From: Chiridota heheva
Lineage: Eukaryota > Echinodermata > Holothuroidea > Apodida > Chiridotidae
Direction: 5' to 3'
Length of the DNA: 64,000 nucleotides
Assembly: GCA_020152595.1 (NCBI GenBank)
Contig: JAIGNY010003302.1
Coordinates: 306,001 to 370,000 of the forward strand
Under the pieces are notes generated by a model that saw only the letters and a program-made list of their open reading frames with translations, did not search any database and was not told the DNA's origin. The position numbers were made by a program, and so were the translations under genes. Below, piece after piece: positions 1-11,709 of this stretch (positions within the stretch are counted from its first letter, which is position 1; each line of letters begins with the position of its first letter).

Positions 1-290
1 GGATCCGCCCTACCTCCATGGGATCCACCCTGCCTCCCTGGGTTCCCGCCCTGCCCCCTCATGAGATTTTTTTTTGTTTTTAAAAAAAAAAAATGTTAAC
101 CTAATAATCCTAATTGACCTCATAAATGAAAACAGAACACAGAATGATAGCATAGTAAGCAATTGTCCTGTTTGTAAAAGGTGCCCCTGGTGCTCCATGT
201 CGAAAAGACGCAGCACTTTGCGCATGCATTAATGTGCCCCTCAATAAGTCTAGCACCCTGCCCCTATTTAAATCAAGCTAGGGGTCTGTG
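1..290 (+). repeat. Dispersed GC-rich repeat D1, copy 1 (cut by window start)
   Basis: This stretch recurs at 61,955-62,220 in the same orientation and at 33,995-34,285 inverted. Shared blocks include CATTAATGTGCCCCTCAA, the motif AGCACCCTGCCCCTATTT and the end AGGGGTCTG, plus a CCGCCCTGCCCC-rich left part and an internal A/T tract. I see no terminal inverted repeat and no coding potential. The class is unknown; it could be a SINE-like or other non-autonomous element. The left end may lie outside the window. Confidence 0.75.
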
Positions 291-1630
291 ACCACACCCT
301 TTCATTCCCCCTATTCGATGCTGTTGTTGAGGCAAGGATATATAAAGACATTAAAGGTAGGATAGACCCAAATGAGAGGAAATCTTATTGGTACATTTTT
401 TAAGTTATTCATTGACCTGTTTTGCCTCCCAATGTGAAATATTGTTATTGTTAATTGTTTTAAGACAACTTATGAATAATGTTAAGTGTTCTTGTTTCAA
501 TATTAATTCGACTTTAAGAGCTGAGAATCAGACTTGACGACAAACGTTATTGTAACAAGTTGACTTCCCGATTTTGCATATGCGGTCAAGACAACTTAGT
601 GAATGACAAGTGAACTTGACATCTTATTGGTCCACAATAGGTGGACTTGTTGATCACAGGAACTGGTCACGACTTGTTGATCACAGGAAATGGTCACGAC
701 TTGTTGATCACAGGAACATAAATTATTTGAATAAGACATCTTAATACAGAAATAAGTGTGGAAGATGGGTCCATAAGTTGGCACATAGAGATAATTATCT
801 GGACATATCGGTATGGTGATGGCACTTTAAAGCTTCTGTATCATGCAGTCCTGATCAAGAGCCTAGTATTTATTATTGAATCTGGCACCTAATTTCATGC
901 ACATAAAGTATTCATTAATCCTATTTACAGTATATTGTTAAATTCTATAGTCTGACCACTGTATTCTCTGGTCAATTTCCTCATTCTATCATTTTATTCA
1001 TTGCATACCTACATTATATAATTTTCTATGTTAAAACTTGTTTAACAAAATTGCATGAACAAAAAGGGGAATAGTGTTTCTACAGCCCTCAACAGTCTTG
1101 CCTCATAATTTAAATTATGTCTGCCAATAACCAAATTGTATCAAAGTTCAATGATCAGAGGTTCACTGTCAGGTTTCGATTTTAAATCATTTCTGAACTC
1201 TTGCTCCAAAGTTGGCTGTAATGGCAATCTTCATGCAAACATTTATCATTCCTATGCTTCTATGTTTTCGCCCAATTTTACAGTCTTGACCACTTATTCC
1301 CTGGTCACTTTGTTCATTTTTCCATTTTAATTTTTCTGACCTATGAAGTGGTATGGACAATATATCTTTTCCTTTGGCCGTTTCACAAGAGGCCATTCTA
1401 CATACAAATCAGTCAAAACTGGTTTGCCCGCCGAATAACTCCTCCACCGAATAACTCCTCTGAGAAAAGAAATTTACAAATTGCAGACTTATTCAACAGA
1501 TGTACATGTCATTTCAATGGCCCTCCAGGGGAATTCATATCAAGTATTTATTGAGATGGCAATTTTCATCTACATCTAACTTAAGTTTTTAATGGCATGA
1601 ATACTTTTGATGATTTTGTCAAACCTTAGA
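290..1630. other. AT-rich unique sequence with a short 27-bp tandem repeat
   Basis: I see no gene. At 647-720 there are about 2.7 copies of a 27-bp unit with core CTTGTTGATCACAGGAA. The rest is ordinary AT-rich sequence with stop codons in all frames and only short ORFs. Confidence 0.5.
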
Positions 1631-1635
1631 GGGTT

Positions 1636-2162
1636 ATTACTTGATCATGGACTTGATCATGGACTTGATCATGGACTTGATCATGGACTTGATCATGGAC
1701 TTGATCATGGACTGGATCATGGACTGGATCATGGACTGGATCATGGACTGGATCATGGACTTGATCATGGACTGGATCATGGACTGGATCATGGACTGGA
1801 TCATGGACTGGATCATGGACTGGATCATGGACTTGATCATGGACTTGATCATGGACTTGATTGATCATGGACTTGATCATGACTAGATCATGGACTTGAT
1901 CATAGACTGGATCATGGATCATGATCATGACTTGATCATGAACTTGATCATGGACTTGATCTGGATCATGGACTGGATCATGGACTAGATCATGGACTGG
2001 ATCATGGACTGGATCATGGACTGGATCATGAAGTGGATCATGGACTGGATCATGGACTAGATCATGGACTTGATCATGAACTTGATCATGGACTAAATCA
2101 TGGACTTGATCATGGACTGGATCATGGACTGTATCATGAACTGGATCATGGACTGGATCAGG
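1636..2162 (+). repeat. 12-bp minisatellite, GATCATGGACTT/G
   Basis: There are about 44 tandem copies of a 12-bp unit whose main variants are GATCATGGACTT and GATCATGGACTG. The first ~230 bp are almost perfect and the second half is more degenerate (AACTTG, AGTGG and TAGATC variants). Because 12 is a multiple of 3, every frame stays open as a four-residue repeat, which makes spurious ORFs on both strands. Each unit carries the self-complementary hexamer GATC-AT. Confidence 0.95.
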
Positions 2163-2277
2163 ATTTTTTTTTTTGATATTATTTTTTTACTCATACTTTT
2201 ACGACTCGGATTGACGTTCATGTCCTCTTGAAGGATTTTGACTGATCTTGGACTGTTTCAGATTCAGATTCAGATTC

Positions 2278-2408
2278 AGATGAACTTGATCATGGACTTG
2301 ATCATGGACTGGATCATGGACTGGATCATGGACTGGATCATGGACTGGATCATGGACTGATCATGGACTGGATCATGGACTAGATCATGGACTTGATCAT
2401 GAACTGGG
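2278..2408 (+). repeat. Second block of the 12-bp GATCATGGACTG minisatellite
   Basis: About 11 copies of the same unit as 1,636-2,162, separated from it by ~115 bp that holds a T tract and a small GATTCA microsatellite. The two blocks are most simply one array interrupted by an insertion. Confidence 0.9.
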
Positions 2409-2682
2409 ATGTTTTGCATTATACATGGAGGTGTATTAATGGGTAATTCTCAGCAGATCAAAGCAATTTTTGTTTTAGGAATACTCCTATAAATTTTAAT
2501 TTTCATCTTTATGCTAGAAGACAATAACAGAAACAAATTGGTGGAAAAACCATGTTGATATATCTATCATGCTTAGGAGTTAATGTATTACAACAAAGAT
2601 TTAAACAGTGTTTGAAAAGTGACCTTGTAGTGACCTTGTAGTGTAAAGCGGAATCCCTTTCAAACTTTTGAGTTCACTTTAA

Positions 2683-3251
2683 AGGATTATTAGTTCAGGG
2701 GTCAAGCATGTTCATCTTATATGAAAGAGAAGTTCGAAAGAAACAAAATAGTAGAAAAAAGTATTTAAAATCTTATTCCATTAAGGAGATATTTCAAGTT
2801 TAAAGTTTGTTACAATTTCTGTAGAAACAATTGAAATCAGACTAGTTGTGATGTCACAGCCTCAGGACTCCTCGAAGTTTTTATGCATTTTAAAGAAAGT
2901 TTATTTAAATTTTTAACTATTTGAATTATTTTTCCTCAAACTTTCTTCAGGTGGTATATCATAAATAACTTTCCTAGATTCAGTTTTACTACTTTTTGAT
3001 ATTTCCCATGGTTTTTTAGGCCACAAAATAGCAGAACAAAATATGATAGAATACATGAAGACTTTGAGGAATTTGAGGCTATGACATCACAGTTAGTCCG
3101 ATTTCAGTCGTTTCTACACAAATGACACCAAACTTTGAACTTGAATATATTTTTAACGGATTAAGATTTGTGAATGCTTTCTTCACCATTTTGTTTCTTT
3201 TGAAGTCCTCTTTCATATAAGATAAACATGCATGACCACTGAGCTAATCCT
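2683..3251. mobile_element. T1: TTAA-flanked long-inverted-repeat (foldback) MITE
   Basis: Seen: TTAA at 2,679-2,682 and 3,252-3,255 brackets an element starting AGGATTATTAGTTCAG and ending with its near complement. The inverted similarity runs about 200 bp into each side (roughly 2,683-2,880 against 3,050-3,251), including TTATATGAAAGAG and a TGTGATGTCACAGC-type block. Known: TTAA target duplications are characteristic of piggyBac-type transposition. Inferred: this is a non-autonomous TTAA-targeting element. A second copy lies at 36,516-37,009. It encodes nothing. Confidence 0.8.
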
Positions 3252-3827
3252 TTAAGCTTGTGAAGTTTACTTGTTACAGAGAATGGAGTGATGATTGATG
3301 GCTTGTCACTAAGCTTGCATGGTCTACCAGTTTCGTAATTCAAAGCGGTTCTGCGAAACCGCAGTTTCGGTCTCACTCATGTTTTATGAAAAGCCAAAAG
3401 TAAATTGCCAAAAGACAAAGTTCAAATTTCTTCAATACATGTCTCGAATATCACATAATTTTTGGTACCTTTTGCACAGAATATCACATCAGTTTTGCCT
3501 GTCTCATTGATTGGCATAGATTCACACATCATGACCAGTTGACCCGTAATACCCATACAAAGGATCGTTTGGTTAGGTCTGTTCTATGAAAAATGGAATC
3601 CACAACTAAAATGCAGCATCAAATTATATGGCCTAGTACCAATGAGTGTGAGTGAAGAGGTAAAATATGTCACAAAATGTCAGACAAATTTTAATACATC
3701 TGTTTATGTTCACTTTGTCACAAATTTTTCATTTAAATGTCACAGATTTTTGGACAATAAAATTTTGTTACAAAATGTCACTGATGCTCCATTATCTGCT
3801 GTTAGCTCATACAAACTGTTAATCATA

Positions 3828-4340
3828 CAAGCTCACCAATAGCTCCGACGAGCTCACCAACACAGACCTATTTCCAGCTAGACCTGGAAAAAATCTACGG
3901 TTCCAGCGGTTATAAGCGAGGGAAAAACAGAAATTCAAGGGAAGAAAACACCTTTTTTTCACTAAAAAAATTAATTAAATATATATTTTTTTTAGAATTC
4001 TTAAACAAACAACAGTATATATGGTAAATATGTGCTCTAAAAATGTCCCCCATGTACTTGTGCAATGAAAAGAACATTAAATTGCAAAGAGCATATAAAG
4101 AGTATTTACTACATTACTACTATTTCAGTCACAATTTTTTGTGGGAAGATTTTTGACACCTTTATTCAAAACCATGGCAAATTTTATAATTAATTCCATC
4201 TCTGCTTCCAGCGAGCTTGTTATAACTTTAAACAAGCTTGTGTTTGTTCTGCAGGCTTTAGTCTATCATGAGCTTGTTTTAGAACATTGATAAGTTGGTA
4301 AAAGTTTCAACTGCTAGCTTGTGGTGAGCTTATTGTGGGC
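3828..4340. repeat. Dispersed repeat R, copy 1 (core 3,950-4,205)
   Basis: The core recurs at 55,305-55,565 in the same orientation and at 49,128-49,330 inverted. Shared blocks include AAATATGTGCTCTAAAAA, CAATGAAAAG.ACATTAA and TATATAAAGA.TAT. The flanks contain AAGCTCACCA and, inverted, AGCTTGTGGTGAGCTTAT, which hints at terminal inverted repeats and a MITE of ~510 bp. The outer boundaries are uncertain. Confidence 0.65.
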
Positions 4341-4880
4341 TTAACCCTTCATTTCCCACGGCCGATTGGACATGCACTTTCTTAAAAAATTAATTTAATT
4401 CCATCAAATAGGCCCACAGTGATTCTGTTATCTTTTGAAAGAGCTCAAATAGTTCTTTCAGAAAATGGAACTTTTAAAGGAGAAATATTGAAAATTGTTA
4501 AAAAAAGGTGTACAAAATTTAACAATTTTTTTTTTTTTTTTTTTCAAAAGCTTACTTGCCATACTTTCAGACCTTGCTTATGCCTGAAAACCTGTGAGGA
4601 ACTTTCTGTATAAAGTCATCAATACATCCAATTCCAGTCAAATTTTGACTGATCCTATCACCAATATCTTTTTTTGGCAAAAGTTGTGGAAAATATCATG
4701 ATTTTTAGCCTTTTTGAGACCTAAATTTGGCAAAAATCAGTTTATGATCGCGATATAACTCCCCTATGCAAAATATACCGTTAGAAAGCCCAGTTCACCA
4801 ATTTTCAATTGCAAACACGAGCAACTACCCCTTCTTTCTTCATAGCGCAATCTAAGTAATAAAACACACTAATACATACC

Positions 4881-4960
4881 TAGTGGAACGGTTAGTGTTC
4901 GGGATGTTCATGTGGATGGCCCCGGTTCGAACACCAGGCCAGATGCACGGCTTTGTTTTT
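4881..4960 (+). mobile_element. Degenerate tRNA-derived SINE-like promoter region
   Basis: TAGTGGAACGG at 4,881-4,891 resembles a Pol III A box, and GGTTCGAACACC from 4,924 resembles a B box at the normal ~33-nt spacing. The sequence between does not fold into a convincing cloverleaf, so I call it a SINE head rather than a tRNA gene. No clear tail was found. Confidence 0.4.
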
Positions 4961-5045
4961 CCGCGAGTAATTACAACTGTGATTATTAATTGCTTATTTT
5001 TATTGTTTTTGCATGTTTTGCTTTGAGAAAAAAATTAGACTGGCA

Positions 5046-5152
5046 TCATTGGAAAGGAAACGGACAGCAGATGTGGACGGACGGACAACAAATGTGGACG
5101 GACAAACAATAGATGTGGACAGATGGACGGACGGACAAACAAACGAACGGTA
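5046..5152 (+). repeat. Short GGAC-rich tandem repeat
   Basis: Four to five degenerate copies of a 20-24 bp unit built on GATGTGGACGGAC, ending in a GGAC microsatellite. The surrounding AT-rich DNA (4,340-5,855) shows no gene. Confidence 0.7.
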
Positions 5153-5855
5153 AAGATCCTATATCCACTCTTCACCAACTTCGTGGACCCCCTGGGATGC
5201 AAAGGGATAAAGTGAGCACAACATTTCTGTAAAGGAGTTAAGGTTCTTTCTGCTCTGTTTACAATTGTAATCAACATTTCCGGTATAAATCACAACATTC
5301 AACAATTTAAGCTTCACCTATGGAATTTAATAATGATGAGGTTACATGTAGTTCCTTTTATAATGCAAACACTTATTGTTTTTAAACTGTAATGATCAAT
5401 TCTCTTGAATACATGCAAGCTTTATTTAAAGGAAAAGCGGAACGGGTTTAAAATAATATAATCGTAGTATCCACACAGCAGTATACGTGAGAGGCTTTAT
5501 ATTAGCAACTGGAGACAAAACAAAAATCAATGATACTCCTGTGATATCATAAATTTGCATATTCTCTTGAATAATTAAGTTTGAAATATCAGCTAAAGTA
5601 CATGTACTTTACAGAAGCTGTAATTTGATATAAATTCTTTTAATATTTGCATCTTTTACTTATTTGAGGCAAAATCTATGGAATATATTTAATTTCACTT
5701 TAAATCAATCAAGAATTCATGAAGCGGCTTAAAAATTCATTACAGAAAAGTGCAAACACTTACATTACACCAAATAATTCATTCTGGGTTTAAAAAATGA
5801 ATTATGATTGGAGTGAATAAATAACTTTAGAAGCACTCAGTCTCTCCATCTATGA

Positions 5856-6189
5856 CAGTGTTCCCACTCGAGTATAAGCTCACGATCCCACCCACTGCAG
5901 GCGATCAGATCCATCACTTCTTGACTGTGAGAATGCTCACCAGATCTGATCAGTCACTTGATCTTGATCCTAGTCAAGGATCATGATCCAGAGTGGGTAA
6001 TTAAATCCACTGATGAGATTCTCAAAAACGTGTGTGGACGCAGATCAGTGACCTGCAATCATACATGCAATATAACTTGCTTATTTCGCAAGAACAGTTA
6101 GCCTGCACGGTTAAACTTCAGATGATACAATCATCCAGCTGGTTTATCATTAGGAATCACCATCCGGACGGAACAAAGTGGGAACACGT
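5856..6189. mobile_element. M3 MITE, copy 1
   Basis: The element starts CAGTGTTCCCACTCGAGT and ends with AAGTGGGAACACG, an imperfect terminal inverted repeat. Subterminal blocks (AGCTCACGATC, GATCAGATCC, GGATCATGATCCA) are shared with 19,650-20,330 and 33,848-34,422. It carries a single inverted copy (6,028-6,058) of the motif that is tandemly repeated in the 19.65-kb copy. Non-coding. Confidence 0.65.
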
Positions 6190-6709
6190 CCATAGTCTCT
6201 CAAAATTCCATCTCTTTCTACGGCTTCTTAAAATATCAAAACAGCATTATATTCCATAATCACTTTGACACTACCCGAGAGAATATAATTTCTAGCTAGA
6301 AACTAATGCTAGGCCCCATTCATTTTCACAAGTAAATGTTACCCTCTGGAAACATCTTCAAAGGATGCTTAAATCTTCAAGAAGCATAATTAAAAAACAG
6401 ATGTAAAAATATGACTTAAAGGGGTAAAAATTTTGCTTCACTCTCTTCAATCTAATAATCAGACATTGAATTGGCTTTGGGCAAGAATTATTAGAGGCCC
6501 TACATTCTTATTTTAAAAGAAAAGTTTGAACAGAAAACTACAAAACTGAGATGGGATGGAGAATTAACTTGGATCGAATCGAATTGAGTGGATGTAAGAC
6601 TCAATTGTACTAATAATAAACATTTTTTTTTTTTTTTTATCATTTATTACAATTATTAAAGAAATCCACTGAAGCTTAATCTATAAGTAATGTGAATAGT
6701 ATGAAGGAG

Positions 6710-7112
6710 CGGGATGGGGTAAAGGGAGGGGGTAAAGGGGAGGGGTAAAGGGAGGGGGTAAAGGGGGGGGTAAAGGGGAGGGGTAAAGGGGAGGGGGTAA
6801 AGGGGAGGGGGTAAAGGGGGGGGGTAAAGGGAGGGATAAAGGGAAGGGGGTTAAAGGGGAGAAGTAAAGGGAAGGGGTTAAAGGGAGGGGGTAAAGGAGG
6901 GGTTAAGTGGGGGGGTAAAGGGGGATGGGTAAAGGGGGTGGGGTAAAGGGGTGGGGGTAAGGAAGGGTAAAGGGGATGGGATTCAGGGGAGGGGTTAGGG
7001 GAGGGGGTAAAGGGGGAGGAGGTAAAGGGGGAGGGGTTAAAGGGGGGAGGGTAAAGGGGGATGAGTAAAGGGAGAGGAGTAAAGGGAAGGGAGTAAAGGG
7101 GGAGGGGATAAA
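6710..7112 (+). repeat. G-rich array, GGGGTAAAGGGGA-type unit
   Basis: About 30 degenerate 12-15 bp units of G runs separated by TAAA, with all guanines on the + strand. Runs of 3-9 Gs recur every 8-10 bp, which meets the usual G-quadruplex pattern many times over. The unit is not TTAGGG. The proline-rich ORF on the minus strand is a product of the repeat. Confidence 0.92.
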
Positions 7113-8335
7113 AGGTTTATTGATCTGGAGCAAGTGCATCATACATGTACAGTAATTGTAAACTTTTATTCAAATCCATGGATTTTAATCTTTGAAATTT
7201 CTTATACATATATTTCGTTATAAACTTTTGGTACCGGTACTGTGACTAAGAAAGACAAAAAGTGTTTTGCATAATATTCACAAACAATGTTGAATTTAAT
7301 GATTATGAGAAATCTTGTTATTTCATTCCAAAAAGCCCTCTCTTCCCTGCATTAATTATATTTACTGATAAAACCCGAATCCACATCAAGAAAGGACCAC
7401 CTGCCAGCCTGCTTCTGCAATAACTGCGATAACCATATATATTAACTTCACCATCCTCAGAAATCTGATCCCTCATGCTGGTAATTACCCACTTAATTAA
7501 CTTCACATCTTTTCTTCATCTGAGCTTAATGAAAATTCACAGCTATATGACAGCAAATTGTCTACAGGCTACAGACACTGACATTAACAAGATACATTAT
7601 CTCTTTCTGCTGGCAACAAGTACTGCAACTACAATGTAGCATTAGAACAATAAATCAAACTAATTTGAAGATTTTAAAATGTTGGTGAGCAAATTTACAA
7701 AGCAGCTTTCAAAATTGATCAAACAATGTAATTTACTTTAATTAACCTGGAGTTTCGAGTTGCAAGAAAAATACCCTCTAACATTTTAATAAGAAAATGG
7801 AACAAAAGAAAGAAAAGTCTAAGAAACTGTACACAATTTTAGGATTTATTTTATCAAAGCAATATGCAACATGGGCTACGAAATAAAACAGACAGCACAA
7901 GACTATGCCATGCCTTTTTTTTCTTCAAAAAACTCTTAAAGACCCACTTATTTTGATATTTTTCATTTTGTTTTTATTTCACTTTGTAAGCGCCATGGTA
8001 CTTTGGTAAATGGCATATTTAAATAACATTTATTATTATTATTATTTATTATGCCTACTCATTTTTTTTACAAATCACCCTTTTTTCTATTTTGTTATAT
8101 TATGAAGGATTTGTGCAATTCCATTTCATTTCACTTATTTATTTGTTTCATCACAACATTCATAATTCATAATAACATTTAAACAATAGGAAAATACATG
8201 TAATAACATACGTAAGTTGTGAAAGGAAGCGCTCTTAACAGCTTAATGAGTAGAGCACTCCCTCTTAATATCTAGATAATACTAAATTTACTATAACTAT
8301 ATATATGCATATCTCTATACAACAATAGAGAAAAG
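7112..8335. other. AT-rich sequence without recognisable features
   Basis: No gene seen. It contains a short TTA microsatellite around 8,032-8,055 and several poly-T runs. ORFs are short and unlike any family I know. Confidence 0.4.
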
Positions 8336-10155
8336 AAAATATGGAGGGAAAACAAAATGATGGGTGGAACGGGGTGACGTGGGTAGGATGGGGTGGGACG
8401 GGGTGACGTGGGTGGAGTGGTTAGGATGGGGTATAGTTGGTAGGATGGGGTGGAGTGGGTAGGATGGAGTGGAGTGGATAGGATGGAGTGGAGTGACGTG
8501 GGTGGAGTGGGTAGATGTGGGTGGAGCGATTAGGATGGGGTGGAGCGGATGGGATGGGGTGGAGCGGGTAGGATGGGGTGAGGTGGGTAGGATGGGGTGG
8601 GGTGGATAGGATGAGGTGGATAGGATGAGGTGGATAGGATGAAGTGGGGTGGGTAGGATGAGGTGGGGTGGATAGGATGGAGTGGGGATAGATAGGATGG
8701 AGTGGGGTGGGTAGGATGGGGTGGGAGTGGGTAGGATGGGGTGGGACAGGCAGGATGGGATGGAGTGTGTGAGGTGAGGTGAAATCTGTAGGATAAGGCA
8801 GAGTGGGTTGAGGCAGCGTGGGGTGTAGGCAGCGTGGGATGAGTCAGGGTGGGATGAGGCAGGGTGGTGTGGGCAGGGTGGGGTGAGGCAGGGTGGGGTG
8901 GGCAGGGTGGGGTGAGGCAGTATGGTGGGCAGGGTGGGGTGGGTAGGATGGGGTGGGAGTGGGTAGGATGGGGTGGGAGTGGGTAGGATGGGGTGGGGGT
9001 GGGTAGGATAAGGTGGAACAGGTAGGATGGGATGGGGTGTGTGAGGTGAGGTGAAATGTGTGGGATGAGGCAGAGTGGGATGAGGCAGAGTGGGATAAAG
9101 CAGGGTGGGATGAGGCAGGGTGGGATGAGGCAGGTGGGCTGAGGCAGGGTGGGGTGGGAGAGGCAGGGTGGGGTGGGATGTGGCAGGGTGGGGTGGGCAG
9201 GGTGGGGTGGGCAGGTGGGGTGAGGCAGGGTATGGTGGGCAGGGTGGGGTGAGGCAAGGTGGGACGGGCAGGGTGAGGTGAGGCAGGGTATGGTGGGAAC
9301 GGTGGGGTGAGGCAAGGTGGGAGGATGGGGTGGAGGTGGGTAGGGTGAGGCAAGGTGGGGAGGATGGGGTGGAGGTGGGTAGGATGGGGTCGGGTGTGTA
9401 GGATGGGGTGGGGGTGGGTAGGATGGAGTGGAACAGGTAGGATGGGATGGGGTGTGTTAGGTGAGGTGAAATGTGTGGGATAAGGCAGGGTGGGATAAAG
9501 CAGGGTGGGATGAGGCAGGGTGGGATAAAGCAGGGTGGGATGAGGCAAGGTGGGATGAGGTAAGGTGGGATAAGGCAGAGTGGGATAAGGCAGGGTGGGG
9601 TGGGATAAGGCAGGGTGGGGTGGTCAGGGTGGGGTGAGGCAGGGTGGGATGAGGCAGGGTGGGGTGGTGGGCAGGGTGGGGTGAGGCAGGGTATGGTGGG
9701 CAGGGTGAGGTGAGGCAAGGTGGGATGGGCAGGGTGGGGTGAGGCAGGGTATGGTAGGAAGGGTATGGTGGGAAGGGTGGGGTGAGGCAAGGTGGGGTGA
9801 GGAAGGGTGGGATGAGGCAGGGTGGGATGAGGCAGGGTAGGTGGGCAGGGTGGGATGAGGCAGGGCAGGGTATGGTAGGAGGGTATGTTGGGAAGGGTGG
9901 GGTGAGGCAAGGTGGGGTGAGGAAGGGTGGGATGAGGCAGGGTGGGGTGGGATGAGGCAGGGTGGGATGGGCAGGGTAGGTGGGAGGGTGGGATGAGGCA
10001 GGGTAGGTGGGCAGGGTGGGATAAGGCAGGGTGGGATAAGGCAGGGTGGGATAAGGCAGGGTGGGATGAGGCAGGGTGGGATAAGGCAGGGTGGGATGAG
10101 GCAGGTTGGGGTGAGGCAGGGTGGGGTGAGGCAGGGTGGGGTGAGGCAGAGTAGG
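8335..10155 (+). repeat. 1.8-kb G-rich degenerate minisatellite
   Basis: Units of 10-16 bp built on GGGTGAGGCAGGGTGGGA and GGGTAGGATGGGGTGGG fill the block. Two flavours are visible: TAGGATG-rich at 8,340-8,760 and again near 8,940-9,060 and 9,300-9,470, and GAGGCAG-rich elsewhere, so the array is a mosaic of sub-arrays. A ~75-bp spacer (AGGTGAGGTGAAATGTGTG) appears three times, at about 8,768, 9,045 and 9,458, as higher-order structure. The 648-codon proline/histidine-rich ORF on the minus strand exists only because the complement is stop-poor. Confidence 0.92.
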
Positions 10156-10450
10156 TGGATTTCGTGAAATTTTTGGTGAATTTTCGGGAACTTTTCTTAC
10201 TTTTGGGAAAAAAATCCTTCATTGTGGGCAGGTTTTTAATTTTCACAAATTTTTTGGCCAATTTTCCGCAATTTTCAGGAGCTTTCTTTAATTTCCGTGC
10301 AATTTTCTTTGATTTTCGGAAAATTTCCTTTATTTCCGTGCAATTTTCTTAACTATTTTTTCCTCTTCAATTTTTGGGAAATTAAGCATATTTTTGGCCA
10401 ATTTTCTGGAATTTTTGAGAACTTTCTTTAACTTCCAGGCAAGACAAAAA
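10155..10450 (+). repeat. Degenerate AT-rich repeat next to the G-rich array
   Basis: Motifs such as TTTCCGTGCAATTTTCTT and TTTGGCCAATTTTC recur two to three times at irregular spacing, suggesting an old, decayed tandem repeat. No gene. Confidence 0.55.
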
Positions 10451-11087
10451 AGTACCTTAAGGTACAGACAATTGACAATAGTGTTTAACGATTATACATA
10501 AGTAATTGTCTCAATTTTCTTCGAAGATAGAAACTGTTGGGGCTTTTCTTATCACACTATCAAGAGTACTCCAGAATTGCACACCTGAGAAGCTGAAGGA
10601 CAATGGTTCATGGATGTCTGAATTAAAGCTAAAGAGGCTGCATAGCAAATTAGGCAAAAGTTGTTAATGGCTTTATACATGAAGACACCTGATTAGAATC
10701 GATAAATAATAAACAAAGTAAGGAGTTTCAAGTCTTTGAAAAGCGGGGAGGTATGAGTCTGCCGATGTGATTACAAGAATAGCTTTTTTTCTAGAGAATG
10801 AATAGGCGCTTAAGGTACAGTAAGTGGGATGAGTATTACCCCATACAAGACAAATGTGATACAATTTCACAGCACTTCAAAAAGTTTAGAGCCATAGGCT
10901 CCTATTATAAAAAACTTTTGCAAATGTTATCTAAATTTTGTGATACAAATATTAAGAATTTCCTTATGTTAACTTATTGTTTTTCAATGCTTAACCAAAT
11001 TTAATGTAACAGTTGAATATATGTATCACCAAGAGGGTTTTGATGTCTGTAATACCCTCATTCAAACATTAGCGAGAGATAATAATG

Positions 11088-11707
11088 CACTTGTCAATTG
11101 TGTGACTACCCCTACACCCCGGCATGGTGAGTCACTTAGGTGACTGACATTTCTTCTGAAATGACCTTACCCAAATCACTCACCTCTGCACAAAGTCAAT
11201 AGGTCTGAAGCAGTGTTCACATTAAGTTTCAAAATTTGGGGATTTTACCAAAGTGTGCATTTTTGGGGCGGGGAGGGGGAAGGGGGATTTTGAAGAAGAA
11301 AAAGGAAGGGAATTTTTTTTTGAGAAACAACAGAAATACCGAAAGAGACCTAAGGAATATCACTAAAAATGCCAAATAATGGCTAAGAAATGCTCAATTT
11401 GACCCTTTTGCTTTGGGAAGAAGGGGGGGGGGAGGGGGAGGGGGAATTTGGCCATTAATTTGGTATTTTTTTGCATTTTATTGAGAGAAAAAAATTGCAG
11501 GAATTTTCCCCCTTGAATTATTTTTAGCAATCTCGCACCTAAATGTGAACACTGGTCTAAAGTAAATTGACTCACTCCAGAGTCACTCTCATGACTGACA
11601 ATTTGGTACATTGACGTACATGTGACTCACTGTTTCAGAGGACAATGACTCACATTTTACTGACATTGCCAGGGGTAGTAGGGGCGAGTCATATAAGTGA
11701 CAAGTGC
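11088..11707. mobile_element. M4 MITE, copy 1 (hosting a nested element)
   Basis: The left end TGCACTTGTCAATTG and the right end TAAGTGACAAGTGCA form a terminal inverted repeat that continues inward, with gaps, through a CTACCCCT.C/GGCA.TG block. The same ends occur at 35,398-35,905 and at 57,345-57,560. Subterminal arms carry many GACTCA/TGAGTC motifs. Host sequence is interrupted at 11,211-11,554 by a second element. Non-coding. Confidence 0.75.
11211..11554. mobile_element. hAT-like MITE nested in M4
   Basis: Seen: terminal inverted repeat CAGTGTTCACATT / AATGTGAACACTG, flanked by GTCTGAAG (11,203-11,210) and GTCTAAAG (11,555-11,562). Known: 8-bp target duplications and CAGTG-type ends are typical of hAT transposons. 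Inferred: a 344-bp non-autonomous hAT element that inserted into an existing M4 copy. The interior has G runs (11,264-11,290 and 11,421-11,450) and no ORF of note. Confidence 0.75.
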
Positions 11708-11709
11708 AA

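Noticed and set aside
1636..2162. Derivation of the GATCATGGACTG array from the GGATCATGATCCA block of M3
   Set aside because: Only ~7 bp of similarity, and GATC-rich palindromes are common here; not enough to support a link.
4881..4960. tRNA gene
   Set aside because: A and B box-like motifs are present but no cloverleaf, acceptor stem or anticodon arm can be drawn.
8315..10261. 648-codon minus-strand ORF rich in Pro, His and Leu, and overlapping 234-261 codon ORFs
   Set aside because: They are complements of the G-rich array; several frames are open at once and the sequence is pure repeat with no domain.
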